A stretch of DNA of 33,517 nucleotides from Caldifarciminota bacterium. GTDB lineage: Bacteria > SDB-A. Both the position numbers and the translations under genes were made by a program. Below are positions 7,909 to 16,313 of this stretch, one piece after another (the stretch's first letter is position 1; each line of letters begins with the position of its first letter). The notes beneath the pieces were generated by a model that was not told where the DNA came from, ran no database searches, and saw only the letters and a list, made by a program, of their open reading frames with translations. The stretch covers positions 1 to 33,517 of the forward strand of contig JAFGIG010000096.1 of assembly GCA_016929715.1 (NCBI GenBank), in the 5' to 3' direction.

Positions 7909-9030
7909 ATGAAAAAAATCCCTTTTCTCGATTTAAGTTCTCAATACTCCTCAATAAAAGATGAGATTGACGCGGCGATTTTTTCGGTAATCCATGATTC
8001 GGCTTTTGTCGGAGGAAAATACGTAGAGGATTTTGAAAAAAAATTCGCACTGTTTGCCCATAGAAAACACGCCATAGGAGTCGCAAACGGAACTTCCGCG
8101 CTTTTTCTCTCACTGAAAGCCCTTGGAATAGGCGAAAAAGACACTGTCGTCGTCCCTTCGATGACTTTCGTGGCTACAGCCGAAGCTGTGAGCTGGTGCG
8201 GAGCAAAAGTGTGTTTCGCAGATGTAAGGGAGGATGATCTTCTTATTGATACGGGAAAAATCACGTTAAAAGACGGCGTAAAAGCAGTAATACCCGTTGA
8301 TCTCTACGGAAAAATGGTCGCGCCCGAAGAAATACTTAAAATAGCCGAGGACAAAAACCTTCATGTGGTATGGGACTGCTGTCAGAGTCACGGCGCTCAA
8401 ATACTCGGCGAAGGAAAAATTTCCGGAGCCGGCTCTTTCGGCGATTCAGCATGTTTCAGTTTTTACCCGGGAAAAAATCTCGGCGCTTACGGAGACGGCG
8501 GAGCAGTTGTGACGGATTCACAAGACCTTTCAGACGCCGTCAGGCTTTTTTCTAATCACGGCAGGGAAGGCAAATACGAACATGCTGTTGAGGGATTCAA
8601 CGAAAGGCTCGACGGGTTGCAAGCCGCCGTCCTCGAAGTGAAGTTAAAGTATCTCGATTCATGGAACGATAAAAGAAGAAAAGCCGCTGAAATCTACAGA
8701 GAAAGGCTTGCCCCTAAAGGATTGTGGATGCAGAAAGTAAAAGACAGCGATTCTCCGTCTTTTCATCTTTTAGTGATACAGCATTCAAAGAGAGATGAAC
8801 TCTCTGATTTTCTGGGACTAAGAGGGATAGGGACAGGAAAACATTATCCTTCGGCAATCCATCTTCTGAAGGCTTATTCGGGTTTAGGGTATAAGAAAGG
8901 GGATTTCCCTGTCTCTGAAAAAGCCGCAGAAAGGGTTTTATCTTTGCCCGTTTATCCACAAATCAAGGAAGAGCAAATTCATTTCGTGTGTGATTCAGTC
9001 GAGGAATTTATAGCGGAAAAAGGGCTGTGA
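7909..9030 (+). CDS. DegT/DnrJ/EryC1/StrS family sugar aminotransferase
   Basis: A PLP-dependent aminotransferase of 373 residues in the family that aminates nucleotide-linked keto-sugars for polysaccharides, or related small molecules. The opening IPFLDLSSQYSSIKDEI is typical. Other marks are VANGTSALFLSLKALGIG (cofactor phosphate), VPSMTFVATAEAV and the PLP lysine K189 in FSFYPGKNLGAYGDGGAV. The cofactor Asp block reads DCCQSHGA where DAAQAHGA is common. GGAGG lies 4 bases before the ATG. Being divergent from a WbaP-like transferase it may serve the same surface polysaccharide, but no other sugar-nucleotide gene is present here, so this link is inference. Confidence 0.93.
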   Translation: MKKIPFLDLSSQYSSIKDEIDAAIFSVIHDSAFVGGKYVEDFEKKFALFAHRKHAIGVANGTSALFLSLKALGIGEKDTVVVPSMTFVATAEAVSWCGAKVCFADVREDDLLIDTGKITLKDGVKAVIPVDLYGKMVAPEEILKIAEDKNLHVVWDCCQSHGAQILGEGKISGAGSFGDSACFSFYPGKNLGAYGDGGAVVTDSQDLSDAVRLFSNHGREGKYEHAVEGFNERLDGLQAAVLEVKLKYLDSWNDKRRKAAEIYRERLAPKGLWMQKVKDSDSPSFHLLVIQHSKRDELSDFLGLRGIGTGKHYPSAIHLLKAYSGLGYKKGDFPVSEKAAERVLSLPVYPQIKEEQIHFVCDSVEEFIAEKGL

Positions 9031-9053
9031 TGCGGCTAAAAATATTTTTGTTA

Positions 9054-9069
9054 AAAACATGTATGTTTT
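9054..9069. repeat. Small inverted repeat in the DegT-GWxTD gap
   Basis: AAAACAT-GT-ATGTTTT is a perfect 7-base inverted repeat with a 2-base centre in the 54-base AT-rich gap. The loop is too short for a terminator hairpin. It could be a binding site for a dimeric regulator between DegT and the GWxTD genes. Imperfect promoter elements flank it (TTGTTA at 9048, TAAAAT at 9074, spacing 20). Confidence 0.35.
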
Positions 9070-9084
9070 GTTGTAAAATCTGAT

Positions 9085-10233
9085 GTGAAGATATTTTCCT
9101 TTTTACTGCCGATCTTTGCATTCGCGAGCCTGAGTTCCGCCGGATTTCAGATATACAGAGAACCGTTGTCTGAAAAAACCGCGTTCCTTGCCTTTTTCAG
9201 AGTGAGCTCCGCAGACCTTATTTTCGTCAGGGACGATTCGCTTTACAAAGCTTCATACGGGCTGATACTCGAAGTATTCGACGAAAATAACGACGTGATA
9301 CACGGCGAGATATTGCAGAGAAAGTGGACGCTGAGTGAATATGTCAAAACCCTTATGCGGTCGGTGACCGATGAATACGCCTTCTCTTTTTACGTGGAAA
9401 ATTTTACAAGGGGCAAAATTGTCATGACCCTTTCGGATAAAAATTCTTCTGCGGTTCAGCAGTTGTCCGTATCCTTAGAAAGACCGGTTAAGACAGCGGG
9501 AGAGATAATTCTGATGAAAAACGACACCATTGTTCTCGGCGACGTGACCGGAATAGGCGAAATCGTGAGTGTCTTTGCATCCTCCTCTGTTTTTCCTGGA
9601 AATTTTGTCCTCAAAAAAAATGGAATAAGAATATCAGAATATGAAGGGTCAGTTGTCGAGTTTCTCGGCATAGAAATGTTTTCATTCACTTTAGAAATCC
9701 CGCAAGATACAGGAGTCTATGTAATAGCCTTCGAAAATCCAGTTGACACTTCAGAAAGGGTTTTAATGGCGATTGACAGACTTCACGTCGATTCATTGAG
9801 AATCGAGAAAATGATTGAGGAACTCGTGTTCGCGGTTCCGCCGGAGGAATACAGATCTCTGAGGACTAGAAATATACAGAGAAAAAACGAATTTCTCAAT
9901 GATTTCTGGGCTTCCAAAGATCCCACTCCGAGCACGGAAAGAAATGAAGTGATGGAAACCTATTACAGGCGCATAAGTTTTGCTGAAGAGAGATTTGTCG
10001 AAGGCGTGAAAGGATGGAGAACAGACAGGGGCAGAGTGTATGTTTTGCTGGGTCTTCCGGATGAAATAGAGGATTATTCTTTTCAAATGGACAGGGAACC
10101 TTATCAGGTCTGGTATTATTATTCCAGAGGAATCAAGTTTATATTTGTCGACGAGCATTTGATAGGAGATTACGAATTAACAGAACCCAGGGGGTGGCTT
10201 GATGTTTGGCGCAGTTATTTTGACTATAATTAG
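9085..10233 (+). CDS. GWxTD domain-containing secreted protein (first of two)
   Basis: A 382-residue exported protein with the GWxTD domain, a family of unknown function common in FCB-related phyla. A signal peptide is clear: MKIFSFLLPIFAFASLSSA, with cleavage near residue 19. The C-terminal domain has the hallmark LNDFWASKDPTPSTERNE (~271-288) and GWRTDRGRVYVLLGLPDEIE (~310-329), followed by a YQVWYYYSRGIKFIFVDE strand. The middle looks beta-rich. The start is GTG at 9085. An ATG two bases earlier is out of frame and meets a stop at once. The next gene overlaps its end by 32 bases, so the two GWxTD proteins are probably translated together. Confidence 0.88.
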   Translation: MKIFSFLLPIFAFASLSSAGFQIYREPLSEKTAFLAFFRVSSADLIFVRDDSLYKASYGLILEVFDENNDVIHGEILQRKWTLSEYVKTLMRSVTDEYAFSFYVENFTRGKIVMTLSDKNSSAVQQLSVSLERPVKTAGEIILMKNDTIVLGDVTGIGEIVSVFASSSVFPGNFVLKKNGIRISEYEGSVVEFLGIEMFSFTLEIPQDTGVYVIAFENPVDTSERVLMAIDRLHVDSLRIEKMIEELVFAVPPEEYRSLRTRNIQRKNEFLNDFWASKDPTPSTERNEVMETYYRRISFAEERFVEGVKGWRTDRGRVYVLLGLPDEIEDYSFQMDREPYQVWYYYSRGIKFIFVDEHLIGDYELTEPRGWLDVWRSYFDYN

Positions 10234-11455
10234 CAGTCTTTTCTTTTCGGAAGGAGAAGTCAGATTTTACGTGTCCACTTCGAGGTATCTCGACAACGCA
10301 GGCGTAACCTGGCTTGAAATGTATATAAATATCCCTTCAGATATATCCTTCAGTTCATTGGATCTTGACTTTGAGGTCTTCAACATTGACGACAGCCAAA
10401 TGCTGTCGACAAACTGGCCTATAGAAATTCCCATGACCGAAGCCAGATATTCCGTGGTCGACAATTTCTCTTTTGACGTCACTGAAGAATATAGGGTTAG
10501 GATAACTCTCTCCGAACCCGTAAGCGGGAAGGAAGGGAGAATTTCTTTCCGCACGTCGCCGCTCGAGAGCGAGGTTATGCTCTCTGACATATTGTTTTCA
10601 AACAGCATTTCAGCTACGGAAGACACGGGATCTCTTGTGAAAAACGGGCTTTTGATATATCCCCTTTTCGACAGAGAGATGACTTTGACAAACCCTAAAC
10701 TAATAGCTTATTACGAAATATATCCCGGAAGCCAAGAGGACACCGTGAGCGTGATATCATCCGTGTTCGACAGCGAAGGAAACGAAATTTGGCGTTATGT
10801 GTCCTATGTAAACAGAGTTGAAACCGGTTCTTTTGTCGGGAAAGTCATAAACATACCCATAGGCGATTTTGAAGATGGTGAATATTCTTTTATGGTCAAT
10901 TCCGGGACAACTGAAAGAACCGAAAAGTTTTCAGTTTTATGGGAGCCTGTGGAGACTTCTTTCGCGGCAGGCGAGATGGAGATGTCCGAACTGGCTAAAT
11001 CCTATTATATGCAGATAGAAGCCGTCCTAAATGTTGCACAGCTTCAGGTATATCAGGCTCTCGACGCGAACGGGAAGGATAATTTCGCCAGAATTTTCTG
11101 GTATTCAAGGGATCCCAATCCGATGACCCCCGAAAACGAAGAACTCGAACTTTTTGCCCAGAGAATGGATTATGCCGACAAAAATTATTCAAGCGGCTTT
11201 GAAAAGGGGATATCTTCCGACAGAGGAAGAATTTATATCAAAAACGGCAAGCCTGAGGAAATTGTTTTTGTCCCCGCCGACGACAGATATGTTCCGAATG
11301 AAATATGGATTTATTGGAGATACGGCAGGAAGTATATTTTCGCGGACATTTCAGGACACGGATTGTTCAAACTTGTGTATTCAAACGACCCGAATGAAAC
11401 AAACTACCCCAATTGGGAAAGATACACGAATGAGAATCTCGGAGAGGTTTGGTGA
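10202..11455 (+). CDS. GWxTD-like secreted protein (second, with degenerate GWxTD motif)
   Basis: A second exported protein of the GWxTD type, 417 residues from the ATG at 10202. A TTG one codon earlier is possible, but GGGGTGG ends 4 bases before the ATG. The N-terminus MFGAVILTIISSLFFSEG is a plausible signal peptide. The C-terminal domain keeps FARIFWYSRDPNPMTPENEE and DRGRIYIKNGKPEEI, then a WIYWRYGRKYIFADISG strand. The name-giving motif is degraded to G-I-S-S-D in place of G-W-x-T-D. It overlaps the first GWxTD gene and ends in a GTGA overlap with nadB. Function is unknown; a tandem pair suggests the products act together in the periplasm or on the cell surface. Confidence 0.83.
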   Translation: MFGAVILTIISSLFFSEGEVRFYVSTSRYLDNAGVTWLEMYINIPSDISFSSLDLDFEVFNIDDSQMLSTNWPIEIPMTEARYSVVDNFSFDVTEEYRVRITLSEPVSGKEGRISFRTSPLESEVMLSDILFSNSISATEDTGSLVKNGLLIYPLFDREMTLTNPKLIAYYEIYPGSQEDTVSVISSVFDSEGNEIWRYVSYVNRVETGSFVGKVINIPIGDFEDGEYSFMVNSGTTERTEKFSVLWEPVETSFAAGEMEMSELAKSYYMQIEAVLNVAQLQVYQALDANGKDNFARIFWYSRDPNPMTPENEELELFAQRMDYADKNYSSGFEKGISSDRGRIYIKNGKPEEIVFVPADDRYVPNEIWIYWRYGRKYIFADISGHGLFKLVYSNDPNETNYPNWERYTNENLGEVW

Positions 11456-13014
11456 GGGAAAAGATAATAGTCGTCGGCTCTGGACTCGCCGGACTATTTT
11501 TCGCTCTTGAGATCAGTAAAAAATTTGATGTCCTCATTCTGACAAAAAAAGAAGGCATAGACGCCAACACGAATTATGCTCAGGGCGGAATAGCCGCAGT
11601 TCACGGGAAAGACGATTCCTTCGACATTCACTACGAAGACACTCTCAGGACGGGAGAAGGGCTTTGCAATGAAGAAGCCCTTAAAATAATGGTTGAAGAG
11701 GGTCCCGAATTAGTCAGAAAGCTTTTCTCACTTGGTGTCGAATTTTCACTTAAAGGCGATTCACCTGATCTGTGGCTCGAAGGAGGGCATTCGAGAAGAA
11801 GAATATGGCACTCCAAGGACAGCACCGGAAATGCAATCGAGAAAACACTCATAGACCTTGTGAAGAATAACAGCCATATTGAACTCAGAGAAAAGACAAT
11901 GGTGATAGACCTGATTTGCGAAGAAGGAAGGTGCAAGGGAGTTGAGGCTATAAGCTCCGACGGAAAGAGTTTGATTCAAGAGAGATCTGACGGCGTAATG
12001 ATGGCTTCAGGCGGCATAGGACAGGTCTATGAGTTTACGACGAACCCGAAAATCGCGACGGGTGACGGAATCGCTATTGCCTACAGGGCAGGAGCCGACA
12101 TTTGCAATATGGAGTTTATACAATTTCATCCAACTAGCCTGTATGAGGAAAACAAACCCGAAGACATGAAATCATTCCTAATATCCGAGGCAGTCCGTGG
12201 AGAAGGAGCGGTCATTAAATCCTTGTCGGGCGCCGATATAATGAAAAATGTCCATTCTCAGGGCTCGCTCGCCCCCAGGGATATTGTCGCGAGAGCTATT
12301 CAGGCTTACCTCTTCGAAACAAAAGAGAAATATGTTGTTCTCGACGCGTCAAAGATATCCAGGGATCGATTTAAAAACAAATTTCCTCATATCTACAGCG
12401 AATGCATAAGAAGGAAGGTGGACCTCAGAGACATGAAAATACCCGTGGTTCCCGCGGCTCATTATATATGCGGAGGAATCAAAATTGATATGGATGGCAG
12501 GACGCACTTGCCGGGATTGTTCGCGTCTGGAGAAGCGGCTTTTTCAGGCGTTCACGGTGCAAACAGACTCGCGTCCAATTCTTTGCTCGAAGCTCTCGTT
12601 TTTTCAAACAGAGCCGCCAAAATACTGCTGGATGGAAATTTTTTCGAATGGGAACCGGCTTCAGTCGAGCGCGGAAAAAAAGCAGGATTTATCCCCGATG
12701 AAAAAAAAGCGGAAAGAGCAAAATCAAGTCTGCAGAAGATAATGTGGGACAAATGCGGAATAGTGCGGGATCAGGAGAAACTCGAAGAAGCGCTCAGAGA
12801 GATAAGGGAAATGAAAAAAATCTGCTCAGAAAAAAGTGGAGATGTAAATACCGCCGGAGCTGAACTCGTCAATATGTTAGTTGTTTCCGAAGGGATAGTT
12901 CTTTCGGCAATTTCCAGAAAAGAATCGAGAGGTTTGCATTTTAGAAGAGACATGCCCCGGATGAGTGAAGAATTCGCCCGGGATACGGTTCTGTCAATCA
13001 GAAAGGAGGAATGA
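11452..13014 (+). CDS. nadB: L-aspartate oxidase
   Basis: A flavoprotein that oxidises L-aspartate to iminoaspartate, the first step of bacterial NAD synthesis. Features in order: FAD-binding IIVVGSGLAGLFFALEIS at the N-terminus, TNYAQGGIAAV, substrate-loop HSRRRIWHSKDSTGNAIE, MEFIQFHPTSLY, SEAVRGEGA, PAAHYICGGIKID and GLFASGEAAFSGVHGANRLA. The length (520) is slightly below the usual ~530-540. I chose GTG at 11452 over TTG at 11449 because GGAGAGG (11441-11447) then has a 4-base spacing and the start forms a GTGA overlap with the upstream stop. The partners nadA and nadC are not in the window. Confidence 0.95.
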   Translation: MREKIIVVGSGLAGLFFALEISKKFDVLILTKKEGIDANTNYAQGGIAAVHGKDDSFDIHYEDTLRTGEGLCNEEALKIMVEEGPELVRKLFSLGVEFSLKGDSPDLWLEGGHSRRRIWHSKDSTGNAIEKTLIDLVKNNSHIELREKTMVIDLICEEGRCKGVEAISSDGKSLIQERSDGVMMASGGIGQVYEFTTNPKIATGDGIAIAYRAGADICNMEFIQFHPTSLYEENKPEDMKSFLISEAVRGEGAVIKSLSGADIMKNVHSQGSLAPRDIVARAIQAYLFETKEKYVVLDASKISRDRFKNKFPHIYSECIRRKVDLRDMKIPVVPAAHYICGGIKIDMDGRTHLPGLFASGEAAFSGVHGANRLASNSLLEALVFSNRAAKILLDGNFFEWEPASVERGKKAGFIPDEKKAERAKSSLQKIMWDKCGIVRDQEKLEEALREIREMKKICSEKSGDVNTAGAELVNMLVVSEGIVLSAISRKESRGLHFRRDMPRMSEEFARDTVLSIRKEE

Positions 13015-13328
13015 TGGATGTCTCCGTTACAATCAGGAACGATGAATTGAAAGCTGAATACGCGAAGAACAAGGATAAAATTGACCAGAAAATCGGAAAA
13101 CTGAACCAATTCGCTGAGGAAATCCACAACGTCAAATTAGTGCTGGATAAAAGCGGCGTTGATACCATAGCGGAATTATCTCTACATTCCAGGGGAAAAG
13201 ATTTTTTTTCAAAGGCGAAAACCAAGAACTTAAAAGAGAGTTTCAATTCAGCCGTAAGTAAAATGCAGACACAAATGAAAAAGGAATACGGCAAATACAC
13301 AGCCAGAAGACATAAAGAATCTCAATAA
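13014..13328 (+). CDS. hpf: Short ribosome hibernation promoting factor / RaiA-like protein
   Basis: A small (104-105 residues) protein of the HPF/RaiA (S30AE) family, which binds the 30S decoding region in stationary phase and stalls or dimerises ribosomes. It shows the beta-alpha-beta-beta-beta-alpha pattern: VSVTIRNDEL, a helix ending in KIGKLNQFAEEI, strands VKLVLDK and IAELSLHSRGKDFFSKA, and a helix of the form SFNSAVSKMQTQMKKEYGK. The C-terminal dimerisation domain of long HPF is absent. ATG at 13014 sits 4 bases after AAGGAGG (13003-13009) and overlaps the nadB stop by one base. ATG at 13011 is one codon earlier but too close to the site. Confidence 0.82.
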   Translation: MDVSVTIRNDELKAEYAKNKDKIDQKIGKLNQFAEEIHNVKLVLDKSGVDTIAELSLHSRGKDFFSKAKTKNLKESFNSAVSKMQTQMKKEYGKYTARRHKESQ

Positions 13329-13334
13329 GCCATG

Positions 13335-13367
13335 CGCCGGCGTCAGAAATCATAAGTGACGTCGGCG
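13335..13367. terminator. Imperfect hairpin between convergent hpf and Omp85-like genes
   Basis: An 11-base inverted repeat with one mismatch, CGCCGGCGTCA (13335-13345) and TGACGTCGGCG (13357-13367), with an 11-base loop. It lies just after the hpf stop and covers the stop of the convergent barrel gene. There is no good U-tract on the plus strand, so it may be a weak terminator or an mRNA-end stabiliser. Confidence 0.35.
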
Positions 13368-14596
13368 TAAAAAACCGCCTCTTTATAGCTTGCCATTCTT
13401 GGGTTACCGGCAATGTAAACTTTTATGGACGAAATCTCAGTGCCTGCTGAAAAACCGGCTCCGAAACTGTATTCGCTCATTATTTCATTTAACGCGTTTT
13501 TGTAGCTGAGAAAGTCGAAAAATACAAATACATTGCTGTTTCTGCCTGTGAGAAGACGGGGCTCTATGAGAAAGAAAAAACCTTTTTCCGCTGGAATGGA
13601 CTCTTTTAGGTATCCCCTGGGACCTTTTTCGCCGCCGTATAATATTTCCAAATCATCAATTTCGGCGTCTGTCAGGCAAGCCTGAACTTCAGAAAATAAT
13701 CTTAGAGCAAAAGGCTTCTTTGGAAAGAAGAAGTCCACGGAAAAAATTCCGTAAAAATCATAATAATCCCTCTCGAGATAGTTCAGTTTTCCGTTTTTAA
13801 CTTCTATATACGATAAAATTCCCGAAGAAGGATTTCTCGGGTAGTCCAGCAAGTTGAAGACGACGCCTGTGATGTTCCTGTATGTTTTGTAAAAATAAGT
13901 TCTTGAAGAAAAGTCAATGTATTCGGCGCCTGTGAATATGTCAAAATCCCCAAGAGAGTAAAAAAGCCTGAAAAAGCCTGAAAATCTGTCTGAAAATTCC
14001 TCTGTTCTCACAGAGACGCTGATTTCGGAGTGAAGAGGTCTGGAAAAAAGCCATCGTGTCCTGAAGATGAAGGACCAGTAAGTTCTTTTTTCGTCAGGTC
14101 TATCCCAGTTGACTGACAGACTGTGCCCTCTGCCTGCGATGTTTTTAATGACACCGAAAATCTTTCCGCCCGTTGTATTTGTTTGAGCCAAATAAAAAAA
14201 CGAGCCTGAGACTGAATTTGATCTCCTTGTCCTGACAGGTATGATTAAATTCGCGTAATCGTCTCTTCCTGTGGTCCTGAGAAAAGTGCTGTCGCTGGCT
14301 TCAACAAAATCGAGTCTGTTGAGCTTTCTCAAGGCTTTTTGGATTTTTTCGTAGTCAAAGATAAATTCTCTCAGGGGAAGGCCTGATTCGAGATGAAGAA
14401 ATCTTCCTGAAGTTGAACCCCTCCCCTGAAAATCCACCCCTGTTATTTTAACAAAAGATCCCTCTTCGACGGCAAAAGAGACGGATATTCCCTCTTCCTC
14501 TAGAGCTATTTCTTCAACTCTTACTGATGCGAACGGTTTGCCGATGGAAAGGTAGAATTGAAGGATTTCCTGCGCCGCCAATGAGACGTCGTCCAT
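13343..14596 (-). CDS. Omp85/BamA-TamA-like outer-membrane protein (N-terminus probably frameshifted)
   Basis: An outer-membrane beta-barrel of the Omp85 superfamily, which inserts or exports proteins at the outer membrane. Residues ~10-125 look like one to two POTRA domains (GKPFASVRVEEI, SFVKITGVDFQGRG, then a helix and FVEASDSTFLR). The rest is a series of amphipathic strands ending in VFYADVTYDF, a Phe-terminated beta-signal. At ~417 residues it is shorter than BamA. The ATG at 14596 gives no signal peptide and its AGGAG abuts the codon. In the same frame upstream lies hydrophobic sequence back to 14686 with no start codon. TTG at 14690, which overlaps the upstream stop, joins this frame only if the 9-T tract is read as 8. 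Confidence 0.8.
   Translation of the reverse strand: MDDVSLAAQEILQFYLSIGKPFASVRVEEIALEEEGISVSFAVEEGSFVKITGVDFQGRGSTSGRFLHLESGLPLREFIFDYEKIQKALRKLNRLDFVEASDSTFLRTTGRDDYANLIIPVRTRRSNSVSGSFFYLAQTNTTGGKIFGVIKNIAGRGHSLSVNWDRPDEKRTYWSFIFRTRWLFSRPLHSEISVSVRTEEFSDRFSGFFRLFYSLGDFDIFTGAEYIDFSSRTYFYKTYRNITGVVFNLLDYPRNPSSGILSYIEVKNGKLNYLERDYYDFYGIFSVDFFFPKKPFALRLFSEVQACLTDAEIDDLEILYGGEKGPRGYLKESIPAEKGFFFLIEPRLLTGRNSNVFVFFDFLSYKNALNEIMSEYSFGAGFSAGTEISSIKVYIAGNPRMASYKEAVFYADVTYDF
13961..13980. repeat. 10-base tandem duplication inside the Omp85-like gene
   Basis: Two direct copies of AAAAAGCCTG. The unit is not a multiple of three, so loss or gain of a copy would shift the frame of the barrel gene. Confidence 0.5.
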
Positions 14597-14673
14597 CTCC
14601 TGTATTTTTTGTCTTGAGCTGTCAGGAAAAGAGAAAGCGCCTTCGATATTGAGATTTACGAAGGCGCAAACTG

Positions 14674-14682
14674 AAAAAAAAA
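14674..14682 (-). other. 9-base homopolymer that separates the Omp85 signal peptide from its frame
   Basis: On the coding (minus) strand nine T residues follow TTGATCTC. With nine the frame from TTG 14690 ends after about 22 codons. With eight it reads M-I-S-F-F-S-V-C-A-F-V-N-L-N-I-E-G and continues into the barrel. The tract could be a slippage or phase-variation site, or an error in the sequence. Confidence 0.6.
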
Positions 14683-14686
14683 GAGA

Positions 14687-15103
14687 TCAATGACGCAGAG
14701 GAGCATCTTGTTTAATATTTTTCAATTCAATATCGTGCTGAAAGACGAAATATCTGTTGAAGGGGATGTCAAGAACGTCACCGAGAAGGCGACAGCTGTC
14801 TTTGTAAGTGAATTTTATGGCTACACTGTCTCCTATTTCGCCTTTACCCTTGCGTCTTATGAATATGCTGTCGGGAGAGACAACTATGCCTTTCTCTTTC
14901 ATGAACTGGACTAATTTTGTTTTTATCACTTCGTTTTCATCGTATCTAATCTTTTCGTCAGCTTTTTTCTTAATTTCGTATTCGCGTATGGGAATTCCGA
15001 GGAATTGAAATCCTATGTATCCCAATATTAAAAGAACACAGAATATGAGGAGCGTCCATTTTTTAGCCGCTCCTTTTTTAATAAAATACTGTGTTTTTTG
15101 CAT
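14687..15103 (-). CDS. Small single-pass membrane protein of unknown function
   Basis: I do not recognise this 138-residue protein. It begins with a basic cytoplasmic stretch (MQKTQYFIKKGAAKKW), then one hydrophobic segment at about residues 17-37, then a soluble domain of about 100 residues with charged and beta-prone character (residues EKGIVVSPDSIFIRRKGKGE, then a strand FNRYFVFQHDIELKNI near the end). The topology would place the soluble part in the periplasm. It lies 5 bases after the TPR gene, and its TGA overlaps the presumed TTG start of the Omp85-like gene. This links it to an envelope role, possibly as an inner-membrane partner of the barrel, but no function is assigned. Confidence 0.72.
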   Translation of the reverse strand: MQKTQYFIKKGAAKKWTLLIFCVLLILGYIGFQFLGIPIREYEIKKKADEKIRYDENEVIKTKLVQFMKEKGIVVSPDSIFIRRKGKGEIGDSVAIKFTYKDSCRLLGDVLDIPFNRYFVFQHDIELKNIKQDAPLRH

Positions 15104-15108
15104 GATTA

Positions 15109-16263
15109 TCAGTAAATCTTTTTAAGTCTTGCCGCTTCTCTCAACTGCTGGACATTTAGCAGTTTTTGCTGAGCCTGAGTGACGTAAGAGCCGGAAGTGG
15201 CGTTTGAGAAGTATCCTATGGCTATGTCGCAGTTTGCAATGCAGTCGTCCCAATTCTGATTGTTCCATGCCTCTACGGCTGCCGCCTGATACCGCGTGCC
15301 GACGAGGACGTTGAGATAGCTGTCCGTGGAATAAGAAGAGAGCGCTTCCTGCGCGAACTGCATCGCAAGAGAAGTCTGTCCCGAGCTGTTGAGAAGTCCA
15401 ATTACCTGTTTGTAGGCTGAAAGGCCTCCTCCTTTGCTTATGGCCTCCCTGAACCTCGAGATGGCTTCGCTTGTTCTGCCGGCAGTCGCAAGGAGAGAGC
15501 CGAACTCCATAAGTCTCTGGAGCGACGAGTCCGTTTCTATGAGAATCTCCATGTGCTCTATTGCTTTGTTGTATTCCCGCATGCCTTTGTAGGCGTCGGC
15601 GAGCCACGCGTGAATTTCAATTCTGTCCGGATAAACCAGGAGAATTTCTTCGAGTAAATCAGCCGCGCTTTCCGGACACCCCGTCCCGACATAGCATTTT
15701 GCCATTCTCTGCTTGAGTGCTATTATGATGGCGGGATCTTCAGTGAAAGCGAGAGCCGTTTCGAGATAGGGCAGGGCTTCGGAAAATTTATCCTGTTTGG
15801 TGAGAATATCCGCCAAACCGAGTATTACGGTTGAATTTGTCGAGTCAATATCGTATGCACTAATATACATATATTCCGCTTTTTCGAGAGAGTCGTTTTT
15901 TGAAAGAAATGACGCATATTCAAGATATGTTTCAATTTTATCGGAGAATTTGGTCATCATTGTCTGCCATACTGAAAGAGCCGCATCAGTGGAATCGAGC
16001 TCCTCATAGAGGTTGCCGAGACCTACGTATGCCTCGCTGTAATCAGTCGAGCACGATATTGCCTTTTCGTAAAATTCTATTGCCTCTGCCCACAATCTGC
16101 TCCTCTGGTAGTTAATAGCGAGATTGTAGAATTTTTTGCATCCGTATTCATCGTCCGCAATGGAGCCTTCAGATCCGTTGAGAATCTGGCCTGTTGTCTG
16201 ACAGGTCATGATAAAGAAGAAAGCTAAAGGCAAAAACCCGGATTTTTTAAGAAACTTAAACAT
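15109..16263 (-). CDS. Secreted tetratricopeptide-repeat protein, possible lipoprotein
   Basis: A TPR-rich protein of ~384 residues that probably acts as a periplasmic scaffold for protein-protein contacts. I set the start at ATG 16263 because GGAGG lies 4 bases upstream. An in-frame ATG at 16299 adds 12 residues without a comparable site. The N-terminus MFKFLKKSGFLPLAFFFIMT is a signal peptide, followed by Cys21, so lipidation is possible although the lipobox (I-M-T-C) is poor. About eight TPR-like helix pairs follow from residue ~40 (for example AEAIEFYEKAISCSTDYSEA, then YVGLGNLYEELDSTDAALSV). It sits between a lipoprotein gene and the small membrane protein/Omp85 pair. A BamD-like helper role is an open guess. 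Confidence 0.83.
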   Translation of the reverse strand: MFKFLKKSGFLPLAFFFIMTCQTTGQILNGSEGSIADDEYGCKKFYNLAINYQRSRLWAEAIEFYEKAISCSTDYSEAYVGLGNLYEELDSTDAALSVWQTMMTKFSDKIETYLEYASFLSKNDSLEKAEYMYISAYDIDSTNSTVILGLADILTKQDKFSEALPYLETALAFTEDPAIIIALKQRMAKCYVGTGCPESAADLLEEILLVYPDRIEIHAWLADAYKGMREYNKAIEHMEILIETDSSLQRLMEFGSLLATAGRTSEAISRFREAISKGGGLSAYKQVIGLLNSSGQTSLAMQFAQEALSSYSTDSYLNVLVGTRYQAAAVEAWNNQNWDDCIANCDIAIGYFSNATSGSYVTQAQQKLLNVQQLREAARLKKIY

Positions 16264-16313
16264 CACCCCTCCGAATTGGATAAGTTTTTTTTGCATCATT
16301 TTAATTCAATATG

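Noticed and set aside
15122-15607. 161-codon open frame in another minus-strand frame of the TPR gene
   Set aside because: Arg/Ser-rich low-complexity translation in the alternate frame of a clear TPR coding sequence.
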